This document shows, in pieces, positions 10,401 to 25,400 of a DNA stretch of 64,000 bases (position 1 is the first letter of the stretch; each line of letters starts with the position of its first letter). The stretch comes from Agapetus fuscipes (taxonomy: Eukaryota; Arthropoda; Insecta; Trichoptera; Glossosomatidae): assembly GCA_951799405.1 (NCBI GenBank), contig OX637350.1, positions 4,511,852 through 4,575,851 on the forward strand, in the 5' to 3' direction. A program made the position numbers and the translations under genes. The notes under the pieces are model-generated. The model made no database searches and was not told the origin of the DNA. It was given only the letters and a program-made list of their open reading frames with translations.

Positions 10401-13400
10401 ACCCACCTTGCACACAGCTTTTCCATGTTCAAATGGTTATGCAAAATATTTCCCACACGTTCATCTGATATCGTACAGGTCTCAGCTATCTCACGCACTT
10501 TCAACCTGCGGTCTTCCAACACTATTTTATGGATTTTCTCAATCATTTCTGAGGTTGTGACCTCAACGGGCCGTCCTGAGCGAGGGTTGTCAGAGGTGTT
10601 CACACGACCCATTTTAAATTCAGAAACCCACTGCTTAATAGTTGAATATGATAGGGAGGAGTCTCCTAGTGTTGAATCTATCTCTTTTTTTTTTTTTTTT
10701 TGGTCTAAAACCTTTCAAATAGAAGTATTTGATGACAGCACGTTTTTCCAATTCCTCCATTTTAAGGTAAACAACGGAAGCGTCTCGCGGGATGTGCTCT
10801 CAAACGCAAACTAACGTAGCGATTGGGCTGAACCTTTACATACAAGCTCGGTAGGAATGATACTGTAGGACGCCGCTTCAAAAGTAGACCTAGTGGCGCC
10901 ATCTCTTGGTCAGGCCGGAAACTTTTCACCCCACCTTCGTATATTATAGTAGAAATGACAGCCTAATTAATATGTTTTCAAGATGATTGATTTTTGTATG
11001 AACTTATTTTTATTTAATTGTGAATTATGCAGTATTATGGTATATTTATGTATGTACATTTTAAAAATAAATCAAGATAATTGAAAAAAAAAATTGATTA
11101 GGTCAGTGTGATATGGGTAACTAAATTTAAAAAAAAAACAGTCTAATTTATAGAATTTTCTGGGAAACATGTGTTTTTTAAATAGGAATTTAAAGATTCA
11201 TTTTCTGCATTCTCATTATTATTACTTAACATTTTTGTGGGGACTGACCTTGTTGGTACCAAGACATTGGTTTTGACATTTTCAAAAATTTGCTTGGACA
11301 CTGTCGGATTTAAAGAAAGCCTTCCGTTCAAAAAAACAGACTACCGTTAAATTTATGTACAGACCTCACACTTTTTATAATACCTATGATCTAAGTTGCA
11401 GACGTACATTAAAAGTCTAGTCCTCCAACAAATACACAAACAGGCATGTGTTGTTTCACTCACACATACATAAATGCTGGAGGTTTATTTAGGCAGCTGC
11501 AAATGAATACAAAATTATTATTTCCTCGATAAGCGGGCCGGCCTTGCGCCAACAAATTAATTTAAAGTGTGCGAAGCCGCAGGTTTGCACTTGTTTAAAG
11601 GCTGAGTAAACCACATTGGTATTTTGAGTTTGGGCTTGAAATAAACATCGAAACAGTTTTTTTTTCTGACACCCTTGGTAGGGATCGAACCGTAGACCCT
11701 TAGCATTGATCTTCAACGCTTTACCGACTATATCGACCGGTCCGTGGTCTAGTGGTTAACACCTGTGACTCGTAAATGGAAGGTTGTGGGTTTGAATCCT
11801 GGCGGAGCACAAAAAATGTACCGTTTATATTTTCATACATGTGCTTCGCTGATTCATACACCTTTACCAAAGACCAGTCACTAAAGGTCCATCCAGCCTT
11901 ACAGCAACTGGGTCTGGCTTGAGAATTGTCGCTTTCTACAGCGACGACCAACCTCGCAGAGGGCTCTTGAGGTGCGATACACACAAAAACAGCACTAACC
12001 AAATAAATCATCTTAACATTATTATTATATTATCGACTGGCAATAGTATTGTTGCTTAAAAAATGTAAAATTAAATGTAATAAGGCCTCATAACATTAAA
12101 TAGGTCAAATATTTTATTAAAACATGTAATTATAGAATTTTTTATTTAATTTTCTGATTGAAAAAAATGATTCTGGAAAATTCTACGCGATATGGAATCA
12201 TTAAAAAAAAATACTGTCCAAATTATTGAGGCGACAGTTGTGTGTCCCAGGAAAAAAATCCTAAAACTCTGATAAGGGTTCTTATCAGAATTTGACCCAT
12301 ATAATATCAAATGAAGCACCTAGTTTCTTTATCAGTTCATATAAATAACCCAATATTTTATAAGTACTTACATTTTTTAATGAAGTAAGATACGAGTACC
12401 TATCGAAGTACAGCTTACTCAATTATCTGCTGACTATAGTGTTACCATATTGTACCATTTTAGGGGCTCTTGGACTTTTCGTTTTCAAATGATGACAGGA
12501 AAGCTCTGGAAGATTTCAGCTTACAAAATCAAGTTGACACTTTTTTTTGGAAACAACATTCATCATTGTTTTTTTCAAGGTTATTTATAGGAGTATACGT
12601 AATAGCTCTAAAGTTCTTTGTTATTTGAAATTCTACCACGTGACACTTATGTTCCTTGACTTATAAGTTGGTATGAAGCTGATCACCTATACTGTAAAAA
12701 ATTATTCATTTTGCCTCTGGTTCACCTCAGTTTCAGGCAAGGTTGCCAAGAGTTACAGGGCTTATGTTTATTTGAGTTTGGGTTTTTATGTTGTAAGTCC
12801 ACTTGCAGCATGTGTATGCACGAACATATACGTGTCTGCTTATGGAATGCATGTAATATGAATCTTAATAATAATATATCTTTGCAACTTAGATTATAGA
12901 TTGGCATTCAATAGTGAAAAAGAGGTGTAGTGAGGTAGAGTAGATTAAAGACTGAATTTTTTAATGAATCACGTCTTTAGAATGAGTCATGAAAGATTCG
13001 CACACATTGTAGTTTATGAAATGCCAATAAATCAACGCCCAGTTAAAAGAAAGTGGAGAGATAGCTGGACATCATCTCAGGATCTGTGAACCAAATAAAG
13101 TATTTTTTGTGAATCACAGACTGAAAGATTGAAAGAAAGACCTTACTTAAGAAAAACAGGATATTAAATATTTCACGGGTCAGTGTTTGAATGGTTCCGC
13201 GACCTTCCATTTCCACGACCTTTCCAACATCAACGACCTTTACACTTCCAAATCCTCTAACTCATGGTCAAGCTCTTAGAAGGTGGTGGATTTGATCCCA
13301 TAAAAACATATCATTGAATCACATGCTTGTAGGAACTGGGACTGGGTCTTGCTTGAAAATTGTCATTTTCTACATCGGCGACCAAGCTCGCAGAGGGCTT

Positions 13401-16400
13401 TTGAGGTGTGATTCACTCAAAAACAGCACTCCTTAAAAAATAGATCATTGTTGTAAGATTAAAGACGTCTTGTCACACTCCTGTCATATTATATTTTGAA
13501 GATAGCACCTGTTGATGTACAAATATAAAATATGACAAAGTTCAATACAAAGTGTTCACCAACCATAGTGACAAGGGCTTAGCAGCGTTCCTGATTTATT
13601 GTCACCGATAATATCCTCGCCTCCATGGAGGAAGTATTAAATGGAGGGGTCGTACATGTGATTTAGTACCAATCAACATGATGCACCGTCTTTGACACCA
13701 TACATTGTTTATAATGCTGTCTCGCTCACGACATATGAAATGCTTTTCTCATTTTCTATGTAAGCAACGTGTCTCTACTCCGTCTTCAATCTATTTACAA
13801 ATCACCAAGGAAACTATGAAATCACTATGGTAACGGATTTGTTAGTAGTGTTGTTGCAAGTATGAAGATATCTGATAAATTCCAAATTCAAAAATGTTCC
13901 CACCTCATTGTGTACGGGAAGATTTCCACAAGTATCTATTACCGCGAGCATAGAAGTTACATACTTGAAGCAGCAAGTACCTTTATATTTGAACATCACT
14001 AGTTCTAGAAATGGCTGTCACTTTCGCGAACAAAATATTTCGACAAGCGAAAAATAAATTTCATCAACGTAATCATATGGAATAGTGATTAAAGTGAAAT
14101 ATTATTCCATGTTCTACAACACATTTACTCTATTTTGTTGGCACGTTTAGAAAATACCCAGTTTGACATTTATATGGATTTTTTCCCAATGAGGTAACAC
14201 ACCTGTTGACAGTTGGAAGGTTACCGATATACTGAATTTGGATTTTTGTGTGATGAGTGGGGTAGCGTATTTCTAATTCTCAAAGGATTGATTTCTTAGC
14301 CCATCCAGTTCTATAAATCCATGCTCGCCTCATTAATTTTAATCGAGGAATTAACAGAATATATTGTTCTCACTGGTTTTCTGTATTATACACGCTTTAA
14401 ATACCATCTTGCTTTGAAATTCCCAACTTGACTGGGCCATTCTATATTAATAACTTATCAATTTGACACAGCTTTTATGTGTTGAAGCCTATATCAAACA
14501 CATGTGTCTTAAGCAACCTCCTTAGACTGCTAACACTGGTCTCTGTTCTCAACTCCAAAGGTAGGCCAGAGAAGAGCTCCAAATCTGTGGATGTATTTCG
14601 CGGAGCACTCAAGACACACCTTTTTAGAAAGTCTTATCCATGATCGGAGAGGGCCCTTGAGGTGTGACACACACGAAAACAGCGCTCTCTTATCATTTGT
14701 AATTTAAAATAAATTAGCCTGATATTATTATTATTATTATTAGGCTGCTCCAGCAGCATAGACCAGCTGAACTAAAAGCCCTGTCTGCGATGCCCGTTCT
14801 GTTGAGTCGTAGCGGCAATTGAAGCTTATTTACTGTGTCACCCTGCAACGCAACAAAGCTACACATGTAGTGTAACTTCTTGCCACGTAATCCCCAAAGG
14901 GTTTCGCATGTGGCGAGTGGAACCTATTTTTACAGGTAAGGGGGCGGCCTAACGCCAACCACTTCATTTGAAGGGGAGATTTCCCAGCTCCCAAGGGGTT
15001 GGTACTCATTTTCTTGGGAAGGCTGAGTAAACTTTGCCGGTATTTTATTTTGGGGTTTGAAATAAACACCGAAACGGGAAATCATTTCTGACACCCTCGA
15101 CGGGATCCAAACCCGAGCTCACGGCATGGAATGCAAATGCTCTACTAACTGAGCTATCACTGGACTTTTTAAAATTAAAGAATACTTTTTCTCCCTAGAA
15201 TGAAATTCTTAAAGTCCACATTCCGATGGTGTAATTAGGATTTACCTAGTTATTTTTAAGTGCTAAGGTAAGCACTTCATAATCACTTCATTGTTTCCAT
15301 TAAAACAGTATGCTTTTGAATTTTGCTGTCAGCCTTAGATAGATTGCAGAGAGATAACAACTTACATTTAGCTACATTGTCATTAATTTGATTAACTTAG
15401 GATTTTAAACATCATTATTCTTATGCCCACAGCAGCCGCTGGTAAGTTTGTTAATGTGATTTATTGTTTATTGTTTATGTTGCTTAACTTTTTGTTATAA
15501 ACTTATTCATATTTAGGTTAGGTTAGGTTCATCCATGCCCATAATAGCAACCTTGAAACATACTTAGATTTTCCCATGGGCGTATCCACCAACAAAACCC
15601 AAGTATTCACTGACAACACTCAAGATTTATGCATATTACTTGCTGAAGTAGTAGCTCTTTATCCATTTGATGCTGTGTATCTGTGCACCTACTCGGGCTT
15701 AAATTAATTTAGTTGACAGCTAAAGTAGGGCGTTGAGGAATTGAGGGACCATGGGTCGAAGGAAAATATCGACGGTTAAAAGGTAATAGGGCATAAGCGG
15801 AAAAACCTAAATTGTTCAAGAGAGCAGTTTAAAGTTTGAGATTGCAAAAAAATGGCATAATTTTTTATTTGTTATCATATTGTTAAAATCAAAACAGCTC
15901 TAAAATTAAAAAGAATATTGGCATTCCTATTAATGTGGTTTTAGGATGTTTTAATGGTTCTAGTTAAAATCATCTTATTATCCGTAATAGATTTCGGCTT
16001 AATTTGTGACAAATACATTAATTTACTAATAGGTTGGCATGAGGCCAAACCCCCATGCTGTAAAAACTTGATTCACTTTAGCCAATGTCACCTGTGTTTC
16101 AAGGAAAGGCAGCAGGAGCTTCAAAGTTTATGCTCATGTGAGGTTTGGTTTAATTTGTATGTACACATGTAGCATGCGTAAACTTTAGGGATGGGCCGAA
16201 GTTCGTTTCACATTCGATTTAACCGAATTTCGGCAGCTTGAACCAAACTTTAAACATTAAACTTTTAAACATTATCTTCTTCGACTCCGCTATGTAGATA
16301 TCAGATTGAAACAAAAATGAAATAAATTTAGTATTTTTCTAACAAATAACAGTAACTAGATACTGTAATGCGTAACTTTAAGTTTAAGCGTAACAGTTCA

Positions 16401-19400
16401 AACCACATTCGGCACATCCCTAGTAAACTTACATGTGCCGGCTTGTGGGCATGCATTAAATATGAGCCATAAATGTCAATATATCTTTGCAACTTAGATT
16501 ATAGACATAACTCAAAATGCATACTACCATTCAATTCTCGAAGCCAAACTTAACCTAGATACACATTTATTTTTTGTCAAAATATTAATTGTTTGTAAGT
16601 ATACTTTTATGTTTTGGATAAATTGTAAGTCCACCTTTTTGACTCAGTCATTTTTTAAAAATGAATATTGTATCTGACAAAAGTACCTACTTAAATATAG
16701 CCTAAATCAACATGAATCCCATTCACTAGAATTTTATCCATTTATCCACATGCTCAATGGACTCTGTAAAAATTCCATGGACAACAAAATTGTAACATCA
16801 CATTGCCGGGTCGCTAGAGTAAAACTAGTACTTTTTATTGCTTGCTTAAGACCCTAAACGTCACATAGACATGTGACTTTTGGTTTGTTTTCATAGCCCA
16901 TTGGTGTTGCCGTTGTTCGTTTAGGAGGAATTCCACAAAAACTTAGCTAAGTGTTGTTCTTGAATAATAAGCAGTTTACTTAGATCATGTTGTTCAAGAC
17001 GACCATCACTATGGGCAGTGTAATTTTTATGTAGATTAAACTCATTATACATTTTATTGCCTTTTAAATGTATCTCAAATACAGTTTACGTTTACAAGCA
17101 ATCATATAAATGTATGGAAACTAAAACAGTGCCTCTAGTGAGCGTTATAATTATCATGCAATAATACTAAACGGTGTTATTCACACGCAGCAAATCCACG
17201 ACTCAACCGTAACGTGAATTTTCCGCATACAAAAAAACGATGATTCATGAATCAGCCCTAGATCAAATGTGTTGTGAATTGCCCTGTTTGTTTTTAGTTT
17301 CTTGTAAATTTGCTTTAGTGCACAAAGTATAAAACTTGTTTATTAGCTCAACCGTAGAGCTTACCAAAATTGTATGGAAATTAAAGCAGCGCTTCACGTG
17401 AACGTTTTAGTTTTCATACATTTTTGGTAAAACGCTATGGCAGAATTTTAAGGGCAATGCTTTATATACTGTGGGGTATGTATTACATACGATTTGCAAA
17501 GAAGAGATTAAAAAACGTATAAAATGTGATGGAGGAAACGGTTCCATGGTAGAATGACACAGTGAAAAAATGACATATGACATAACGACACATGACAATA
17601 CATCACAGGAAAGTACAACACAATGACAAAACATGACAAGACAAAACCGTTTCATGTGTCGTTTATGCTATGTTCTGTTTGAGGTATGTGATGTTTGAGG
17701 TATGTGATGTTTTGTCATGTGATGTTTTTTTCATGTGATCTAATCTAATCTAAGTTGAAAAGATATGCTACATTGGGGATTCACATTATATGCATTCTCA
17801 CAAGCAGACACGTACAAATTCGCGCTTGCACATGCCACCTGTCATGTGAACCTACAACATAAAAATCAAATCCCAAATGGGCATACACCCTACCCTGCAA
17901 CTCTTGCCGTCGTTCCCTGCAACAGGGGTGACATTGGCAAAGTGAACCATTTTCACAGCATGGGTGGTCAGCCGCATACCAACCTATAAATCAAGGAACA
18001 TACATGACAATTTTTTTTTTTTTAATCAATAAATAATAACACGTATGGCCATATGTACTGTCATTTTGATGTTCTGTCATGTTTTGTTCTGTCATGTGTC
18101 GTTTTGTCACTGTGCCGTTCTTTCCTGTCACCGGAGGTAACACGAGGTCAAGCGATCCTCGGAAATTCACTCACTCCACTCATCCCAAAATAAAGATCAA
18201 GCAAAGTTATCTAAGCCAAGTGTTGTAAAAGTTCAGAAGAGAATCATTGTATCGTCACCCCAGTGCTTGTTTGGCTTATCTACCATTTGATTCATTGATG
18301 ACTCTGGATGAAATGAAAGAAATATGACAAAAAAAAAATAGCGGCTTATCTGTAATGTAGGCAGCTAAGGCTTCAATTTAATTTTTTGTAGATGTTTTTG
18401 GTAGATTTTGGTCTTACTGTGTTTGCTTATTGTTTTTTTGTTTTATATAGCTGGATGTAATTAATTGTCTGTATTTCTTGACTTTAGGTTGGCATGAAGC
18501 TGACCACCCGTACTGTAAATAAATGTTTCACTTTGCCAATGTCACCCCTGTTTCAGGGCAGGTTGGCCAGAGTTGCAGGGCTAATGTTCGTTTGAGATTG
18601 GGTTTTATATTTTAAGTAATGTGTAAACGCGAATTTATACGTGTCTGCTTGTGGGAATGCATTTAATATGAATCTCAAATGTAATATATCTTTGCAACTT
18701 AATTTATAGATGAGCTTTCAATGTCTGAGCTAAGAAAAAAACGTAAAACACGATAATGTGAGAGTTGTTTTAAATATCTTTAAAATAAAATTCCAGTTTT
18801 TATTTATCAAATGTAATTAATTGCTTGTATTCCTTGACTTATAGGTTGGTATGAGGCTGACCACCCATACTGTAAAAAATGGTTCACTTTGCCGATATCA
18901 CCCCTGTTTCAGGGAAGGTCGGCAAGAGTTGCAGGGCTTATGCTCATTTAAGATTAGGTTTTTTTATACTGTAGCTCCACATGCGGCATGTGTGAGCGCG
19001 AAATTATGCTTGTCTGCTTGTGGGAATGCATTTGATATGAATCTCAAATATAATATATCTTTGCGACTTAGATTATAGATGAGCTTTAAAAACGTAACGA
19101 GAAAAAAAACGTAAAACGCGATAATGTGAGAGTTGTTTTAAATATCTTAAATTCCAGTTTTTATAATGCACATCAGCGGCCTTATTCATTAGATTGGTTG
19201 AACCCAAAACCGGAGTTAAACCAACTTATTAGTATGGGGAAACCAACTTTATACTGGTTTAAAAATTAAAACCTTTTTATGAATAAGGCGGAATATGTTC
19301 AGTTCACATGCAAATATTGCTCATGTGAAATTATCTCTGATGGAGACAAGACAAACAAGCATTCAGGGTACGAGTATGTCTACGTAAATATAGTACTTAT

Positions 19401-22400
19401 ATATATTGTATGGTAGATATCTTTGTCATAAGCATTTTGAAGGAAAAAAATCCATTATATTTAGTTTGATATTAAAACTGTGTAAACATTAGCCATGAAT
19501 ACACGTTTTTTGTAAGTATTTTTAAGTGTTCTCATATTATTAGATCAGGGGAAAAAGTTTCTTCGCATTTTATATAAAAATTCAGGACTTTTTTTTTCAA
19601 AGTTAATTTACATTTAATTACAGTACGTATGTGCCATTTTGTTTGTAGACTATCTGTCATCTTGTAGGTAGAGACATGATCCCGTTACTGTAGAAATTTT
19701 GGGATTTCTGATCAAAAAAACGCAACGTGACGTCATTTTCTTTATTCACTTTTAATCATCTCAATACAAGCATTGTTGTGAATACAAGAAAATGACTTAA
19801 CTTGGGCTACAAATTCCGTTGACGGCATATCCGTTTCGAAACCGGTCAAAATTTCCGAAAGTTCTTTTTCAAATTTTAAATATAACAGTGCTGTTCTTAG
19901 ACATATTGGTCGTCCGTTGAGCCCACGCTTTGACAAACTAATGATGCCTGGGCTGGAAGTCTCATCACCACAGTCATTTGTCATCATCACCAAAGTCACC
20001 ACCGAATTTTGGTAATATTTGTATGAAGACTAATCAGATGTTCACTTGCGGCCATCTTGGATTGACAGGTTTTCATACAAATGCATCATTAGTTTGTCAA
20101 AGCGTGGGCTCAACGGACGACTAAAATGTCTAAGAATAGCACTGATTGAATTTTATTTTCGACTTGAAATCAGGACCTTGTTAATATGCTTATCGCAATC
20201 TATCAAAATTATACACTTTTTACCAAATTCCTCACTATTGCAAATACCCTATTGGGGGACAAGGCGTCATGTGAGATCAGCACCCTTAGTATAAAGCAAT
20301 TTCGTAAACTCAACTCGATTGCTGAAACCGAAAAAAACAAGTAAGCAGCACATATAGTGTAACTTCTTGCCGCTTTATTTCCGAAGGGGCAATTTGGAAT
20401 GCTCAGTCTTTTTTTATCAATATTACCATGGAGCTTGTTCTAATGAGATCCATTCATTAATCCCTCCCCCTCGCATTTCAGAAAGGGAAACTCGTAGTAC
20501 GACTCTCATACATCCCTTTGCAGTCGATCTCAAAACTATGAGAACTTGGCTTTTCATGACTCATTCCATTGCCAAACTGCCCGTTTATGGAATGATCTAA
20601 CAGTATCTGTGTTCCCTTCCCAATTTAATCCGGTTTTATTCAAAACCAACATCAATCGCCACTTCCTTGCAACGCCTCATGACAGAAGCAACACCTCTGC
20701 GGCACTCTTCCAGGGTGACATAGACCCCCAAGACTTTCAAGAATTGGGGAGCCTCCCGCACAGGATTCCTTAAAAAAAAAGTATGTAGCGATTGAGAACT
20801 ATTTATTGTAGCAGGTATGTAGTCGTGGTTAAGGCCTTGTATTTTGGAAGTCATGACGTCGATTCTCAGCGGAGCACAAAAATATATTTATGTTTTCAAA
20901 TATTCTCTACGCTGGGTTGAATAAATAATAATAATATTAGGATGATAGCTCAGTTGGTAGAGTGCTTGCATTCCATGCCGTGAGCTCGGGTTCGAATCCC
21001 ACCGAGGGTGTCAGAAATGATTTCCCGTTTCGGTGTTTATTTCAAACCCCAAAATAAAATATCGGCAAGGCTTACTCAGCCTTCACAAGAAATGAGTACC
21101 AGCCCCCTTGGGAGCTGGGAAACCCCCCACTTTACTGACGTGGTTGGCGCCGGCCCCCTTACCTGTCAAAATAAATAGGTTCAACTCGCCCCATGCGACT
21201 CCTTCGGGGATAACGCGACAAGAAGTTAGACTATATGTGTAGCTTAGTTGCGTTTGCGTTTTTTTTTATTTGGTGAGCGCTGTTTTTGTGTGTATCACAC
21301 CTCAAGAGCCCTCTACGAGCTTGGTCGTCGCTGCAGAAAGCGCCAATTCTCAAGCAAGACCCAGTTGTTGTAAGGTTGGATGGACCTTTCAGTGACCGGT
21401 CTTTGGTAAAGGTTTATGAATTCTTTCAATCCAGCGAAGAGCACATTTGGAAATATAAATGGTATATTTTGTGCTCCGCCGGGATTCAAATCCACAATAA
21501 TTTTACATTTACGAGTCCGAAGTGTTGCCACTGGACTACGGACTGGTCCAAGAAGCGTTCATTCAGCTTGCAAAAAAAAACAGAGCGGTCACCAAAGTTC
21601 CATCCAGCCTTACAGCAAATGGGTCTTGCTTGAGAAATGGTGCGTTGTAGCGACGACCAAGCCTGAGGTGTGATTCACGCGAAGCAGCGCTCACCAAATA
21701 AATCATCCACGTGTGTACGAGTACGTATGTATGCGTGTACCTATTCACCATCTATTTATGTGTAGGTAGTTTGAACTTACAATACGTATTACGTACCTCC
21801 TGTATATACGTAGATAAGAGAAAATGCCGTCTATCAATAATTGTCAATTTAAAATATAATCACTCTTGATGGGTATCTAAATAATTAATTATACTAAACA
21901 GTGTGTACGGGACGATGTACTCCCCCCACTCGCCCCCCCCCTTCCCCCCTCCTCACCCCCTGATAATACAGCCCATAAAGACGCTCCGCGATAACGCTCT
22001 CGTACCAATATCAACTTTATTGCTGCACCATAAACACATCGTTCACTAATTTACCTAGAGATTTTCCCGGCGACATATTTTCGTCGCACTTTCCGCATAT
22101 AAATACACGCCGCGTCTCCTCTCCATCACTCGCAATATCCAGTTTGTTTATATGCTATTTGACACATAGCATCAATCAAATACAAACCGTTATTTTTTTT
22201 TTGTTTGAAAATTTAATTTTGATTTTTGTGTCCAACGCTAGACCGTAGAATGTAACACGGAAGTTGATTGTTGGTATCCGAGACGCGTGTTTCTCCAGCT
22301 GCCCGTTTGGTCGTGTCGTCGTCTGCGCCTGCTCGCGGAGATTCTGGTCGCTTGGATCTGTCAGGAGCAAGAGTAGGAGGAGGAGGTCCGCGTCGTGTTG

Positions 22401-25400
22401 CATGGGGTTTCCTGGCTGGTCTGCGTGGCTGATCGGCCCCTGGCTTGGCGGCCTTGAGACGGGGACCAGGGGGGCGCTATTATGTACAAACGCTTCCAGC
22501 TGCCACGGGTCTCGTGGGGCCGCAAGTCGAAGGTCAAGGCGTGAGGACCTGCCCGTGGGGTGACCCGAGAGGCCATGGCGCTCCGTGGCGGAGGAGGCCC
22601 ATCACCGCAGACTACTGTTGGACCCATTAGTTTGTTTTTGTTCCAGTTATCATGAAACAGAACACTCTCGTGTGCCAGTTCGCCTCGCCCCTGGACGTCG
22701 ATACGCACATCAAGCCCGAGGTGAGCGCCAATCACTTTCCTACTGCTTTCCTTACCACCGAGTGGAATCTAAGTTGCAGAGATATGTTACATTGGGGATT
22801 CCCAATATATGCATTCTCACAAGCAGACACGTACAAGTTCGTACAAGCTTGCACATGTCGCATGTGTACCTGCAACATAAAAACCCAAATCTCAAATGGG
22901 CATACACCCTGCAACTCTTGCCGTCCTTCCCTAAAACAGGGGTGACATTTGCAAAGTGAACCATTTTTTACAACATGGGTGGTCAGCATTATACCGACCT
23001 ATAAGTCAAGGAATACAGATAATAAATAACATTAATGTATTATACAAAAACTTAAAAATAAATCAAACTGAGAAAAAGAGGGAAAAACATATCGATACCT
23101 TATAGGTAAAACCGAATAAGTGACATATCAAGCTGGCATGGGTTTCTCAGATAATCTATAATAATATCTATCTATAATCTAAGTTGCAAGGATGTATTCA
23201 TTTTAAGTTCTCAAATGCATGCCCACAAACAAACACGTGTAGTTCGCGCTTACAAATGCTGAATGTGTACTTACAAATAAAATCCAAACCTCAAATGAAC
23301 ATAAGCCCTACAACTTTTGCCGACCTTCCCTGACACAGGGGTGACATTGGCAAAGTGAACCATTTTTTACAGGATGGGTGGTCAGCCTCATACCAACCTA
23401 TAAGTCAAGGAATAAATGCACTTTTTTCCTATTTTCTACAAAAGAAAACATCAAAAAGTTTGTCATGAGTATAACCTCATAATAAGTTCACTTACTATGA
23501 GAATTTATTCCCGATAAAACATTTTATCCACGATTTCTCAAATCCGTTAATCAGCACTTATCCAGTTTTACTTTTAAGTTGGATATACAGATGTAAAGGT
23601 TAGAAATATGCATACAGAGTAGGCACCTACTGTATGGTTTTGTTCAAAAATCTTTAATAAATAATGCTTAAATTTACACGTGCCTTTACCTCTTATTCCT
23701 TGTTTGATTATTATTGCATCTGGTGCCTTCTTTGAATCAACCATTCGTTTTCAAAAACTCTCCTAAAAAATATGGATGGAAACTAAATCATCATCTATAA
23801 GTGTTTCCATACATTTTGCTGTGTATGTTCCTTGACTTATAGGTTGGTACGCGGCTGACCACCCATGCTGTAGAAAATGGTTCACTTTGCCAATGCCACC
23901 CCTGTTTCAGGGACGGTCAGCAAAAGTTGCAGGGTTCATGTTCATTTGAGATTTGGTTTTTAATATGTAAGTGCACACGCGGCACTTGTAAATGTGTACT
24001 TGCGTGTATCTGCTTGTGGACATGCATTTAATGTGCATCTTAAATGTTATTTGCAAATTAGATTATAGTTTGTGGGACAGAGAATTAAAAAAAAAGTTAA
24101 TCTGATGTTTATTTTGTGTGACCTACATTTGCGCAAAATTTGAATTTGTACCATTCTACGTTTTATTTTGTAATCTTATGCCAAATACTGAAAAATACCT
24201 CATAGGTCGTAGATGCGTAGACCTGTCGCATCGTAGGCATTTGGCTTAGGGGCCGTCCATAAATTACGTCATCGATTTTGGCCGATTTTCGACTCCCCCC
24301 CCCCCCCCCCCCTACAATCATTCTATAGTCATTATCTAATGACCCCCCCTCCCCCTCTTGCTGTAATAATGGATGAGCTTAATAATTAATAATGTTATAT
24401 TACTTACATAATATTTTGAATATTTTATAGAAATTGGTATTTACAAGAACGACGTCACTTTTGGTACTCGTACATCATTTGCCATCATCCGCAGACCCGA
24501 CCCCCCCCCCCCCCCCCTTAAAGCTAATGACATAATATATGGACAGCCCCTTATAAATTATATTAACTGATTGACTGATTACTAACGGAGTGACAAAACA
24601 ATATCAGACGTACTCACTGACGTCATGTTGCAGGCCAATGCTACCCTTACGTGGGTATAATGATAAGAAGTTGCATTCTGTACTCGTTGTAAACTGGACC
24701 GGACCGTAGTCTAGTGGAAACGCTTCAGACTCGTAAATGGAAGGTTGTGGGATCGAATCCCGTAGGAGCACAAAAATACCGTTCATATTTTCAAATATGC
24801 TTCTATTTTTGTTGAACATATTTTAGCGGATCAATCAGTCCAGCTAGATAGTTCAGCTGGTAGGATGATTACATTCCATGGTGAAAGCTCGGGTTTGAAT
24901 CCCACCGAGGGTATCAGAAGTAATTTCCCGTTTCGATGTTTATTTTAAACCCAAAATAGAAATACCAGCAAGGTTTAGGTACTCAGCCTTCACAAGAAAT
25001 GAGTACCAGCAACCTCGAAAGCTGGCAAACTCACACTTATATGGAAATAGTATTTGAGAAAATGTGAAGGAACTGAAACTACTTAATTAACTAAATTTCT
25101 TGGAACATTCTTCACTATTTTACTAAGGCCATTAAGTTTAAAAAGCATTTTTTTAAATAAAACGACATATTATGTAGGGTATATGCCACTCCTTAATGTT
25201 AATTAACGGCTTTTTTACCTTCTCCTTACAGTTCATTGGCACTAAAAGAGAATACATATATAAATATATGTTGTGCACAACAGGTTACCCTAATTATACA
25301 GTGCACCCTCACAGCTATCAACATGCTGGGAGGAACTTTATTGCTAGTTTTTTAAATCTTAATAACTTGCACTGAAAAATGTCGATATTAGACTTATTTA

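Noticed and set aside
10296..10814. 172-codon + strand frame
   Set aside because: Antisense of the mariner transposase pseudogene.
15433..15441. Nine-base micro-exon candidate CAGCCGCTG between CCCACAG and GTAAGT
   Set aside because: It would fit the frame but insert three residues into the tightly conserved WHMQF block of Mondo; chance splice-like words are common in 15 kb of intron.
15513..15527. Telomeric TTAGG repeats
   Set aside because: Only three units in the middle of a gene; expected by chance in AT-rich DNA.
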